Source: Synergistales bacterium (GTDB taxonomy: Bacteria; Synergistota; Synergistia; Synergistales; Aminiphilaceae). Taken from it: 42,661 bases of DNA. The stretch covers positions 1 through 42,661 of the forward strand of contig JAIPGA010000012.1 in the NCBI GenBank assembly GCA_021736445.1, given 5' to 3'. Shown here in pieces: positions 34,327 to 41,523 of the stretch. Position 1 is the first letter of the stretch. Each line of letters begins with the position of its first letter. The notes under the pieces were generated by a model that saw nothing but the letters and a program-made list of their open reading frames with translations, did not search any database and was not told the origin of the DNA. The translations under genes were made by a program, and so were the position numbers.

Positions 34327-35968
34327 GCGCTCCGGTCGGTTCGGTAATCAGGGTGCTGTAGTCCTCATAGCGAACGTAGGCCGGGCCGCCCCCTGGAATG
34401 TGCCGGACATGCTTCCGCAGCGTATAGTCCACCGGCACGTGTGTGCTCTCCCGTGCTTTGCTGTAGTGCGCCGCAAGGGTGCACGCCAGCTCGACGGCGC
34501 CCGCTGGAAGGTCCTTTCCGTGAGGCTTGACGACAACGTGGGCCCCAGGGATCTCCTTGGCATGCGCCCAGATATCCTCTGGGTTGGCTAGAGAAAAGGT
34601 GACATAGCGATTTCCTTTTGCCGACAGCCCGATGTAGAGCTTCCCCCACGGAAACTCGTAGGAGAGATGCGGGGGGAGCTCTTTGTTTTTCCCCCTTCTT
34701 TTACTCCCCTTCTTCGTTCCCGCTGCTGCTCCAAACACCTCTCTCCGCAGCGACAGGAGGGGATCGGGATCCTCAAGCGCCTGGACGACAGACGCTTCCT
34801 CCTCCACGGCGGTGATCTCGCTATTGAGCCGCTGTTCCTCTTCTTCCAGGACCTTGCCGTATTTTTTGTGTTTTTTGTATTTCCTGAAATAGCCTTGCGC
34901 ATTTTCAACGGCACTTTTTTGGACATCAATGGGGATGCAAACCTCGTTGCCTGGTTGATTCCAATCGGGAAGCGCCACCTCGCGGACACCCCTCGGAATC
35001 TGCTTGCTGTGAGCCAGAAGCAGCTCCCCGTACAAACGGAGTGTCTCACTCTGTTGGAAACGCCTTCTTTTGTTCGCCAGTCCCTTGCGTTGCTGCTCCA
35101 CCGCTCTGTGTCGCCTGTTGAAGTAAAGCAACAGTTCCTGCCTGTAGGCCCGGGCGCGGCGATCAAGCATAGGGACCGCTGTTATCTCGCTACTCTCGGA
35201 AAGGGCATCGTTTTCCTCCACTCTTGCCTGGGGCAGCAGAACAGGGAAAGCGGTGAGATAGCCCTGGGGCAAGAGTTGCGGAAACAGGGCATCCGAGGGG
35301 GTCTCCGGATCAGAGGTGCGTTGCAGCGCAACGTACCATCGTTCCGCGGAGAATGCAGACCAGTAGGCACGAATATGCCGGAGCAGGGGTTTCCCGAATC
35401 CATTCAGAGAGAGGAACGCTTCCGGGGAATCTTCGGTAATGTTCTCCAGAAGGGTCCCTTCGAAAGGTGGGGGAGGGGTGTAGCCGATGCCGGGGTGGAT
35501 GCTTCGATAGCGGTTGATATCAGGGTAGACATGCTTGGCCGATTCAATGATGTTGCGACTGCCGTCAAGAAGAATAAGATTACTGTACCGACCTGTAGCT
35601 TCGAGTATAAGATACAGGGAGCTCTGAAATCCCGCCCCGATCGTCTTCCGGAAGTGGAGTTCCACCACCCTGTCCTGCTGGAGCTGCCGTGATCCCGTGC
35701 ACAGGGTGCTCAGGAGATGCGCACGCAACGCAGGCAACAGCGGGGACACACCCGGGGTGTGTCGCTCCAGTTTCTCGATCATCTCAGGTCGAAGAGCGGC
35801 AATCCCGTATCCCTCTGTATCCCAACTGAGCAAGAGATGTCTTTCAGCGGCAAACGAAAGGACAACCCAGCGGTCTCCGCCCCGAAGACGCTGCACCTTG
35901 CGGGGTTTGGGGAACCACCCTTCCAATTCGCGGCACCACTGCGTCACAAGTTCCGGTCCAAGCGCCAT
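34277..35968 (-). CDS. rqcH: RqcH/NFACT family ribosome quality-control protein (formerly fibronectin-binding)
   Basis: The 563-residue protein has the NFACT-N domain (MALGPELVTQWCRELEG, LRGGDRWVVLSF, RKTIGAGFQSSLYLILEATGRYSNLILLD), a long coiled-coil middle (about residues 270-420) and the NFACT-R domain (YEFPWGKLYIGLSAKGNRYVTF, DIWAHAKEIPGAHVVVK, VDYTLRKHVRHIPGG). In B. subtilis RqcH binds 50S subunits with stalled chains and adds alanine tails that mark them for ClpXP; tRNA-Ala is the substrate carrier. tRNA-Ala, clpP and clpX are all nearby. The ATG at 35968 has GGAGGAGGCG six bases upstream; a longer frame to 36022 lacks this. Confidence 0.9.
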   Translation of the reverse strand: MALGPELVTQWCRELEGWFPKPRKVQRLRGGDRWVVLSFAAERHLLLSWDTEGYGIAALRPEMIEKLERHTPGVSPLLPALRAHLLSTLCTGSRQLQQDRVVELHFRKTIGAGFQSSLYLILEATGRYSNLILLDGSRNIIESAKHVYPDINRYRSIHPGIGYTPPPPFEGTLLENITEDSPEAFLSLNGFGKPLLRHIRAYWSAFSAERWYVALQRTSDPETPSDALFPQLLPQGYLTAFPVLLPQARVEENDALSESSEITAVPMLDRRARAYRQELLLYFNRRHRAVEQQRKGLANKRRRFQQSETLRLYGELLLAHSKQIPRGVREVALPDWNQPGNEVCIPIDVQKSAVENAQGYFRKYKKHKKYGKVLEEEEQRLNSEITAVEEEASVVQALEDPDPLLSLRREVFGAAAGTKKGSKRRGKNKELPPHLSYEFPWGKLYIGLSAKGNRYVTFSLANPEDIWAHAKEIPGAHVVVKPHGKDLPAGAVELACTLAAHYSKARESTHVPVDYTLRKHVRHIPGGGPAYVRYEDYSTLITEPTGALKMLEDAQSAPEGGAI

Positions 35969-36053
35969 AGTCGCCTCCTCCGCACAGTCCCTGTTCCCTG
36001 GGATTCCCAGGCAGGGGTGCATGAAGAAATCAGCCTAGCATGCAATTCCGGCC

Positions 36054-36082
36054 TTGACAAGGTTCCGCTCCCTCTCTACAAT
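36054..36082 (+). promoter_or_regulatory. Promoter of the tRNA cluster
   Basis: TTGACA (36054-36059), a 17-base spacer and TACAAT (36077-36082) lie 16 bases before tRNA-Ala. It is the strongest promoter match of this stretch and divergent from rqcH. Confidence 0.75.
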
Positions 36083-36098
36083 TACCGTCGTCGCTCGT

Positions 36099-36173
36099 GG
36101 GGCTGTGGCGCAGTGGGAGCGCGTTTCCTTCGCACGGAAAAGGTCGGGGGTTCGAATCCCCCCAGCTCCACCA
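36099..36173 (+). tRNA. tRNA-Ala(CGC)
   Basis: GGGGCTG (36099-36105) pairs with CAGCTCC (36163-36169), with the G3-U70 pair that identifies alanine tRNAs; CCA is encoded. The anticodon stem TTTCC/GGAAA encloses TTCGCAC, giving anticodon CGC for GCG codons. Confidence 0.93.
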
Positions 36174-36179
36174 ACAATA

Positions 36180-36257
36180 CGGGGCGTAGCGCAGTCTGGC
36201 TAGCGCACCTGCTTTGGGAGCAGGGGGTCGAAGGTTCGAATCCTTTCGCCCCGACCA
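36180..36257 (+). tRNA. tRNA-Pro(TGG)
   Basis: CGGGGCG (36180-36186) pairs with CGCCCCG (36247-36253), followed by A and CCA. The anticodon loop TTTGGGA between CCTGC and GCAGG gives TGG. It follows tRNA-Ala by six bases. Confidence 0.95.
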
Positions 36258-36269
36258 TGGATGTTGTGT

Positions 36270-36344
36270 GCGGGAATAGCTCAGTGGTAGAGCAACTGCC
36301 TTCCAAGCAGTAGGTCGCGGGTTCGACTCCCGTTTCCCGCTCCA
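36270..36344 (+). tRNA. tRNA-Gly(TCC)
   Basis: GCGGGAA (36270-36276) pairs with TTCCCGC (36334-36340); discriminator T and CCA follow. The anticodon loop CTTCCAA between ACTGC and GCAGT gives TCC. It is a substrate of the GlyQS synthetase encoded in this window. Confidence 0.96.
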
Positions 36345-36360
36345 TCTTGGCTCCGGCCCC

Positions 36361-36389
36361 TTGACAGCCCAGGGGGCGCTCAGTATAGT
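36361..36389 (+). promoter_or_regulatory. Second promoter inside the tRNA cluster
   Basis: TTGACA (36361-36366), a 17-base spacer and TATAGT (36384-36389) lie 25 bases before tRNA-Arg(TCT). The cluster therefore seems to be two transcription units. An imperfect inverted repeat (GGCGCTCA / TGAGGGGCGC) surrounds the -10 box. Confidence 0.7.
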
Positions 36390-36414
36390 GAGGGGCGCTT
36401 TGACATCAGCTGTG

Positions 36415-36491
36415 GCGCCCGTAGCTCAACTGGAAAGAGCAACGGACTTCTAATCCGTAGGCTGTGAGTTCAAATCTCGCCGGGCGCGCCA
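36415..36491 (+). tRNA. tRNA-Arg(TCT)
   Basis: GCGCCCG (36415-36421) pairs with CGGGCGC (36481-36487), then G and CCA. The anticodon loop CTTCTAA between ACGGA and TCCGT gives TCT (AGA/AGG codons). It resembles the tRNA-Arg(TCG) at 36601 closely in acceptor and anticodon stems. Confidence 0.95.
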
Positions 36492-36508
36492 ATCCGCACC
36501 TTTGATAT

Positions 36509-36586
36509 GGTGAGCGTAGCTCAATTGGTTAGAGCGCTGGACTGTGGCTCCAGAGGCTGGGGGTTCAAGTCCCCTCGCTCACCCCA
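36509..36586 (+). tRNA. tRNA-His(GTG)
   Basis: GTGAGCG (36510-36516) pairs with CGCTCAC (36576-36582). The preceding G at 36509 is the extra G-1 of histidine tRNAs, opposite C73 (36583); CCA is encoded. The anticodon loop CTGTGGC gives GTG. Confidence 0.95.
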
Positions 36587-36600
36587 AGGTATACAGACAG

Positions 36601-36676
36601 GCGCCCGTAGCTCAGTGGACAGAGCGACGGACTTCGGATCCGTTGGTCGTGGGTTCGAATCCTTCCGGGCGCGCCA
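36601..36676 (+). tRNA. tRNA-Arg(TCG)
   Basis: GCGCCCG (36601-36607) pairs with CGGGCGC (36666-36672), then G and CCA. The loop CTTCGGA between ACGGA and TCCGT gives TCG, reading CGN codons. With the CCT and TCT forms, three arginine isoacceptors lie in this window. Confidence 0.94.
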
Positions 36677-36680
36677 ATGT

Positions 36681-36756
36681 GGACCGTTAGCTCAACTGGC
36701 AGAGCACCTGACTCTTAATCAGGGGGTTATAGGTTCGATTCCTATACGGTCCACCA
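36681..36756 (+). tRNA. tRNA-Lys(CTT), copy 1
   Basis: GGACCGT (36681-36687) pairs with ACGGTCC (36746-36752), then A and CCA. The anticodon loop CTCTTAA between CCTGA and TCAGG gives CTT. It is identical to copy 2 at 36870. Confidence 0.95.
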
Positions 36757-36869
36757 TTTATCTGCAAAGAAATACGCATAGCCACGTTCTAGAGGTTAAG
36801 CAGAAACGAAACCTTACCTATCATAGGAGCATCGACGTGTCTCGCTTTACCGCCAAATGTTTTGTGAAT

Positions 36870-36945
36870 GGACCGTTAGCTCAACTGGCAGAGCACCTGA
36901 CTCTTAATCAGGGGGTTATAGGTTCGATTCCTATACGGTCCACCA
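36870..36945 (+). tRNA. tRNA-Lys(CTT), copy 2
   Basis: It matches copy 1 at every base over the mature tRNA, and the identity includes one flanking T upstream (77 bases in all). The copies are separated by 113 bases of unrelated sequence in which I see no gene or promoter. Confidence 0.95.
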
Positions 36946-36953
36946 GAATGTCT

Positions 36954-37037
36954 GCGAGAGTGGTGGAATTGGTAGACACGTAGGATTTAGGATCCTATGG
37001 CTTAGCCGTGGGGGTTCAAGTCCCCCCTCTCGCACCA
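36954..37037 (+). tRNA. tRNA-Leu(TAG)
   Basis: GCGAGAG (36954-36960) pairs with CTCTCGC (37027-37033), then A and CCA. The anticodon loop TTTAGGA between TAGGA and TCCTA gives TAG. The long variable arm (TGGCTTAGCCGT) is that of a leucine tRNA; total length is 84 bases. Confidence 0.95.
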
Positions 37038-37083
37038 GGGAGATACCCTTGCAGAACCGGTATATAAACTATCGTTAGAACAC

Positions 37084-37112
37084 ATCGGTCGCCGGCATCG
37101 CTGGCGACCGAT
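37084..37112 (+). terminator. Stem-loop ending the tRNA cluster
   Basis: ATCGGTCGCC (37084-37093) pairs perfectly with GGCGACCGAT (37103-37112) around a nine-base loop. The tail CTATCTATTG is only moderately T-rich. Its position 46 bases after tRNA-Leu suggests the end of the tRNA transcript. Confidence 0.55.
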
Positions 37113-37153
37113 CTATCTATTGAGACTCGCTCTTTGTTAAAAGGGGGGCGCAA

Positions 37154-38005
37154 ATGTCGCGTTTATTTAATTACACTAAAGTAGCTATAATAATTATTTT
37201 TTTTCATGTATGCTTTTTTTCAACCTTGCCCATAATGGCCAACAACAGAGCGACTGATCCCGCTGTAGCCACTTCAGAAGATTTATTGCAACTGCTTGTA
37301 GAAGAAATTAAACCTGAAAGACTCCACGTGATTGTTGATCATCCGCCCAACGGCAGCAATGTGATCGGACATCTCTACCTTGCTGCCAAGAATGCCGAAC
37401 TCGGAGGGGTGCGGATAGCCTCCCTCGAGGTGGAGGCCATGGACGTCCAGCTTGCTCCGGTGGAAAACGACCGGAAGCAGGGCGCTCCTCCCAACAAATA
37501 TAAAATTGAAAGCACGCTCCTGACATATTGCTTCGCCAAATTGACCGAAAAAGACTTAAATGACTCTGTCCACAAGAAACAGTTCGAAAACGATGAAGAT
37601 CAATGGAAGGAGCTGTTGTTTGACTTTGGCTCGGAATCTCTCTACGCTAAAGGGTTAATTACAGTTGACTGGTTGTTTACCTTCGACGTCCTCCTCGAGT
37701 TGACAGGTGAACTGACGCTGGAAAGAGGGAAGGAAATATGGCTTTCCGACTACACACTTTCGGTCAACAATCGATCAGTGCCTCAGTTTGTCGCCAGAAA
37801 AGCAATCCAGCGGTTACAGCCGCTCCTGGATATGGATCGGTTTCCCTTTCCAGTCTTTCTCAAGCAGTTGGTCCTCACCGAGGAGGAACTGACCATCGCA
37901 ACCAGAGCTCGTCCAGACCCGTTCCAGGGAATCTCGTTATTCCATCCATCCAGCTGGCGTCCGGAATCCGCGGCCACAGATTATGGGCAGGATAACCCAG
38001 AATAA
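37154..38005 (+). CDS. Exported protein of unknown function (possibly DUF2993/LmeA-like)
   Basis: The 283-residue protein begins with a clear signal peptide (basic MSRLFNYTK, then hydrophobic VAIIIIFFHVCFFSTLPIMA) with likely cleavage after MA-N. The mature part contains HLYLAAKNAELGGVRIASLEVEAMDVQLAP, which resembles the strand pattern of DUF2993 lipid-binding proteins, and a later VSVNNRSVPQFVARKAIQRLQPLLDMDRFPFPV-like region typical of that fold. I do not recognise it securely. The first 60 bases are much more AT-rich than neighbouring genes. The ATG at 37154 follows AAAAGGGGGG (37139-37148). It stands alone between the tRNA cluster and tig. Confidence 0.75.
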   Translation: MSRLFNYTKVAIIIIFFHVCFFSTLPIMANNRATDPAVATSEDLLQLLVEEIKPERLHVIVDHPPNGSNVIGHLYLAAKNAELGGVRIASLEVEAMDVQLAPVENDRKQGAPPNKYKIESTLLTYCFAKLTEKDLNDSVHKKQFENDEDQWKELLFDFGSESLYAKGLITVDWLFTFDVLLELTGELTLERGKEIWLSDYTLSVNNRSVPQFVARKAIQRLQPLLDMDRFPFPVFLKQLVLTEEELTIATRARPDPFQGISLFHPSSWRPESAATDYGQDNPE

Positions 38006-38020
38006 TTCGGGAATCGCCAG

Positions 38021-38049
38021 TTGACAGACATAGTGAAAAAGCCTACTAT
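38021..38049 (+). promoter_or_regulatory. Promoter of tig
   Basis: TTGACA (38021-38026), a 17-base spacer and TACTAT (38044-38049) lie 87 bases before the tig start. No heat-shock inverted repeat (CIRCE) is visible around it. Confidence 0.7.
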
Positions 38050-38136
38050 CCAGCGGATAGGGACATCTCTGACCAAGATCTCTCCGAACAAGCTTTGGAT
38101 TTTGGTAGAGAAGAGATCTGAAAGGGGTTTACCACA

Positions 38137-39453
38137 ATGCGATCCGAGATCATTTCACAAGAGAGCAACCAAATACGGCTGCACGCCGAGATTCCTGCCG
38201 ACCAGTTCCAGCGTGCAGTGGAGAGTACAGTTCGTGAGCTTTCCCAGAAAGCCAACATCAAGGGCTTCCGCAAGGGGCACATCCCGCGTAAGGTGCTGGA
38301 GATGAACTACGGCAAACAGGCCATCTATAACGAAGCACTGGAGAAGGTGGTCCCCCAGGCAGTCCAGCAGCTGGTGGAGGAATACGAACTGGTGCTCCTG
38401 GAAGAACCCTCCTTCGACTTTAAGGAAGTCACGGAAGGAGAACCCCTTTCTTTTGACATAGACTTCGAAGTCCGCCCCGAGATCACTCTTCCTGCTCTTG
38501 AAGACATTTCCGTAACAAAACCGGGTGTCTCGATAACAGAGGAGGATATCGACCAGGCTATCGAGAGACTTCTCCAGAACGCAGCGGAAGGGAAGACCGT
38601 TGAAGGCAAGGCAGCCGAGGAGAACGACACGGTAGTGGTGTCCTACACTCCGGCTGAAGCAGGGGAGGAGGCAGAAGGACAAACCGCCCCGATCCAGCTC
38701 AATTCCCCGCAGCTTCGCCAGGAAGTCCGCGATGCGCTGATCGGAACCTCTGCAGGAGACGAGGTCCTTGTAGAGCTTGACGGAACAGAGGATGGCCAAG
38801 AGCCCAAATACCGTTTCACAGTCAATGAGGTACAGGAAGAGATTGTACCGGAACTCAATGAAACAACCATACAGCAGCTCACCAACAACGAGGCATCAAC
38901 GGAAGCGGAGTTGCGGGAGCTGGTTGCCAGGAAACTGCACGAAGAAAGCGAACGGCGAACGATGGAGAGCGCTCGCAACGAAGCCTTTGAGATCCTCACC
39001 GAGAGAGCAGAGATCGACAGCATCCCTGAAAACAAAGTCGAGCAACAACGCAAACAGTTAGAGGAAAACGAGAAAAACCGCCTCAAAAACGAAGGAGGCA
39101 TGACACTCGAACAGTACCTCGAACAGAAAGGTCAAAGCAGGGAGGAATACGAAGCCGACCTGCAGACCAATGCCGAGGCTCAGGTACGGAATGGCTTTAT
39201 CATGGATGCCCTGGCTGACTCCCTTGATATAGAGGTGCTCCAGGACGATATCGACAGTGCCCTCCACGGCATGGCGCGACGGAATGGGCTTGAGCTGAAA
39301 AAGGTGTATGAAGCGTACCGTGATAACGAGCAGATGCTCAGAGAGTTGGTCCATAAACTCCGTATGCACAAAACGATGGACAAGGTAATGGAAGTGGTGG
39401 ACATAGAGGAAACCCCGCCGGAGGAAGCGCATTCCGGCGAGGAAGAGAGTTGA
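38137..39453 (+). CDS. tig: Trigger factor
   Basis: The 438-residue ribosome-associated chaperone has the N-terminal ribosome-binding domain with GFRKGHIPRKVLE (ribosome-docking signature, about residues 43-55), a peptidyl-prolyl isomerase-like middle domain (about 150-250; ENDTVVVSYTP) and a helical C-terminal chaperone domain. The middle domain is more divergent and acidic than in E. coli, so isomerase activity is uncertain. The ATG at 38137 has AAAGGGG (38121-38127) upstream. It is followed by clpP and clpX, the classical tig-clpP-clpX-lon order. Confidence 0.95.
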   Translation: MRSEIISQESNQIRLHAEIPADQFQRAVESTVRELSQKANIKGFRKGHIPRKVLEMNYGKQAIYNEALEKVVPQAVQQLVEEYELVLLEEPSFDFKEVTEGEPLSFDIDFEVRPEITLPALEDISVTKPGVSITEEDIDQAIERLLQNAAEGKTVEGKAAEENDTVVVSYTPAEAGEEAEGQTAPIQLNSPQLRQEVRDALIGTSAGDEVLVELDGTEDGQEPKYRFTVNEVQEEIVPELNETTIQQLTNNEASTEAELRELVARKLHEESERRTMESARNEAFEILTERAEIDSIPENKVEQQRKQLEENEKNRLKNEGGMTLEQYLEQKGQSREEYEADLQTNAEAQVRNGFIMDALADSLDIEVLQDDIDSALHGMARRNGLELKKVYEAYRDNEQMLRELVHKLRMHKTMDKVMEVVDIEETPPEEAHSGEEES

Positions 39454-39512
39454 CGGCCCCAATCGACCCATTGCATTCCGCCGCAGCGCAAGGAAAGAGG
39501 TGACCGCACTTG

Positions 39513-40091
39513 ATGCTTGTACCCTATGTAATCGAACAGACGGGGAGAGGCGAACGCTCCTACGACATCTACAGCCGACTCCTCAAAGACCGAATTATCT
39601 TCCTGGGCGAGGATATCGACGATCACGTAGCCAACCTGATCGTCGCGCAGCTGCTGTTTCTGGAGAGCGAGGACCCTGACAAGGACGTCAATATCTATAT
39701 CAACAGCCCGGGTGGCTCCGTCACCGCGGGACTGGCCATATACGATACGATGCAGTACATAAAGTGTCCTGTTTCTACTATCTGCGTCGGCCAGGCCGCC
39801 AGCATGGCCGCCGTCCTTCTGGGAGCCGGTACCCAGGAGAAGAGATACGCACTTCCCCATGCGAGGATCATGATCCATCAGCCGCTTGGCGGTGCCCAGG
39901 GACAGGCCACGGATGTTGAAATCCAGACCAAAGAGATCCTGCGGGTCAAGGAAACCCTGAATAGAATCCTCGTCCACCATACGGGGCAGACAAAGAAACG
40001 GGTGACCACCGACACGGATCGCGATTTCTACATGTCGGCAGAGGAAGCGCAAAAATACAATATTATCGACAGTGTAATCGAGAATCGCTAG
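39513..40091 (+). CDS. clpP: ATP-dependent Clp protease proteolytic subunit
   Basis: The protein of about 192 residues has a complete serine-protease triad: S97 in [10 protein letters not shown]122 in MIHQPLGG and D171 in [32 protein letters not shown] is the conserved handle and oxyanion region. ClpP forms tetradecamers that work with ClpX, encoded next. AGAGGTGA (39496-39503) serves as ribosome binding site; TTG at 39510, directly before ATG 39513, is an alternative start adding one residue. Confidence 0.97.
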   Translation: MLVPYVIEQTGRGERSYDIYSRLLKDRIIFLGEDIDDHVANLIVAQLLFLESEDPDKDVNIYINSPGGSVTAGLAIYDTMQYIKCPVSTICVGQAASMAAVLLGAGTQEKRYALPHARIMIHQPLGGAQGQATDVEIQTKEILRVKETLNRILVHHTGQTKKRVTTDTDRDFYMSAEEAQKYNIIDSVIENR

Positions 40092-40123
40092 ACCTCCACG
40101 GTAGCCCTTTGTGTTACCCTGCC

Positions 40124-40149
40124 AACAGGGGAGCCTCTGCTCCCCTGTT
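40124..40149 (+). terminator. Stem-loop between clpP and clpX
   Basis: AACAGGGGAGC (40124-40134) pairs perfectly with GCTCCCCTGTT (40139-40149) around a CTCT loop. The tail ACTTATTG is weakly T-rich. It probably ends or attenuates the tig-clpP transcript, with clpX having its own promoter. Confidence 0.6.
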
Positions 40150-40154
40150 ACTTA

Positions 40155-40183
40155 TTGTGACGAAAAGCGTTTTGCGCTAGGAT
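40155..40183 (+). promoter_or_regulatory. Promoter of clpX-lon
   Basis: TTGTGA (40155-40160), a 17-base spacer and TAGGAT (40178-40183) lie directly after the clpP stem-loop and 48 bases before the clpX start. Confidence 0.5.
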
Positions 40184-40231
40184 ACAGATTCAGACCGTTG
40201 GCAGCAGATAACGGCGTCAAGGAGGATGTTC

Positions 40232-41521
40232 ATGTTTCAGTTTGATGGGGATAATCGGGACGGAAAGCACAAAGGCATCCGTTGCTCCTTCTGTGGCAAG
40301 GGGCAGAAAGAGGTGCAAAAGATCATCGCCGGCCCAGGGGTGTACATCTGCAACGAATGTGTACATCTTTGCAACCTCATTCTCAAAGAAGAACAGGAAT
40401 CGACGGAACCACAGGACACGGCAACGGAACCTGATTTTGAGGATGTTCCACGGCCTCAGGACATTAAAAACTTCCTCGATCAATATATAGTTGGACAGAA
40501 TCAAGCGAAGAAAGTCCTTTCGGTGGCAGTCTACAACCACTACAAGCGGATTCTGCAAAAGCAGTCCAGCGAAGCCGATGACGTGGAGCTGCAAAAAAGC
40601 AATGTACTGCTCATCGGCCCCACCGGATGCGGGAAAACCCTTCTGGCCCAGACAATGGCCAAGAAGCTGAATGTGCCCTTTGCAATGGCCGATGCAACAA
40701 CCCTTACCGAAGCAGGCTATGTCGGCGAGGACGTGGAGAACATCCTCGTCCGCCTCTTGCAGGCAGCCGACTACGATGTGCAATCCGCTGAGCGCGGCAT
40801 CATCTATCTCGACGAGATCGACAAGGTAGGACGAAAGTCCGAGTCAACCTCCATCACCAGAGACGTATCGGGTGAAGGGGTCCAGCAGGCTCTTCTGCGC
40901 CTGCTGGAAGGCACCGTGGCCAATGTCCCTCCCAAAGGGGGGAGAAAGCATCCGCACCAGGAATTCATTCAGATCGACACCTCCAACATTCTCTTCATTT
41001 GCGGCGGGGCCTTTGATGGGCTTGACGATCAGATCGCACGCCGCATGGACCGGCGCGTGATCGGCTTTGGCGGCGAGGTGACGGGGAATTCCAGGGAGGA
41101 TCGGTATTCGCTGCTGCAACAGGTCCAACCGGAGGACATGATGAGCTATGGATTCATTCCCGAGTTTGTCGGGCGACTCCACGTATTCGCCGCCTTAGAG
41201 GCCCTCTCCGAGGAAGATCTGGTTCGCATCCTGATTGAACCCAGGAATGCGCTGATCAAGCAATACATCAAAACATTTCAACTGGAGGGCGTCGAGCTCG
41301 AATTCTCCGATGAAGCATTGCGCGCCATCGCCAGAAAGGCCGCCGGCAAGAATACAGGTGCCCGGGCGATGCGGTCCATCATGGAAGAGATTATGCTGGA
41401 TCTGATGTACACAATCCCGTCATCGGAAAAGAAGCTCAACAAAATCGTGATTGATGAACATACGGTCGAAGATCCCGAGCATCCAGCGAGGCAGTTTCTC
41501 AACAACAGGGAGGTTGCCTGA
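40232..41521 (+). CDS. clpX: ATP-dependent Clp protease ATP-binding subunit ClpX
   Basis: The 429-residue unfoldase has an N-terminal zinc-binding domain (C18-x2-C21, C40-x2-C43), Walker A GPTGCGKT (from residue 129), Walker [10 protein letters not shown], the pore loop GYVGEDVE and the IGF loop (VIGFGGEV) that docks on ClpP. The ATG at 40232 is six bases after AAGGAGG (40219-40225); the in-frame ATG at 40226 directly abuts that site and is unlikely. lon follows two bases after the stop. Confidence 0.97.
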   Translation: MFQFDGDNRDGKHKGIRCSFCGKGQKEVQKIIAGPGVYICNECVHLCNLILKEEQESTEPQDTATEPDFEDVPRPQDIKNFLDQYIVGQNQAKKVLSVAVYNHYKRILQKQSSEADDVELQKSNVLLIGPTGCGKTLLAQTMAKKLNVPFAMADATTLTEAGYVGEDVENILVRLLQAADYDVQSAERGIIYLDEIDKVGRKSESTSITRDVSGEGVQQALLRLLEGTVANVPPKGGRKHPHQEFIQIDTSNILFICGGAFDGLDDQIARRMDRRVIGFGGEVTGNSREDRYSLLQQVQPEDMMSYGFIPEFVGRLHVFAALEALSEEDLVRILIEPRNALIKQYIKTFQLEGVELEFSDEALRAIARKAAGKNTGARAMRSIMEEIMLDLMYTIPSSEKKLNKIVIDEHTVEDPEHPARQFLNNREVA

Positions 41522-41523
41522 TA

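Noticed and set aside
34667-35692. Open frame of 341 codons on the plus strand, antisense to rqcH
   Set aside because: rqcH is supported by NFACT-N and NFACT-R motifs and a strong ribosome binding site; the antisense product matches nothing.
36082-36345. Minus-strand frame of 87 codons over tRNA-Ala, -Pro and -Gly (GAKGFEPSTPCSQ, LGGFEPPTFSV)
   Set aside because: These peptides are well-known false annotations from tRNA antisense translation.
36757-36869. Small gene or promoter between the two tRNA-Lys copies
   Set aside because: No promoter match, ribosome binding site or sensible reading frame in the 113 bases.
36507-36983. Open frame of 158 codons across the tRNA genes
   Set aside because: The repeated peptide (PLAQLAEHLTLNQGVIGSIP) is a classic artefact of translating tRNA genes and appears twice because tRNA-Lys is duplicated.
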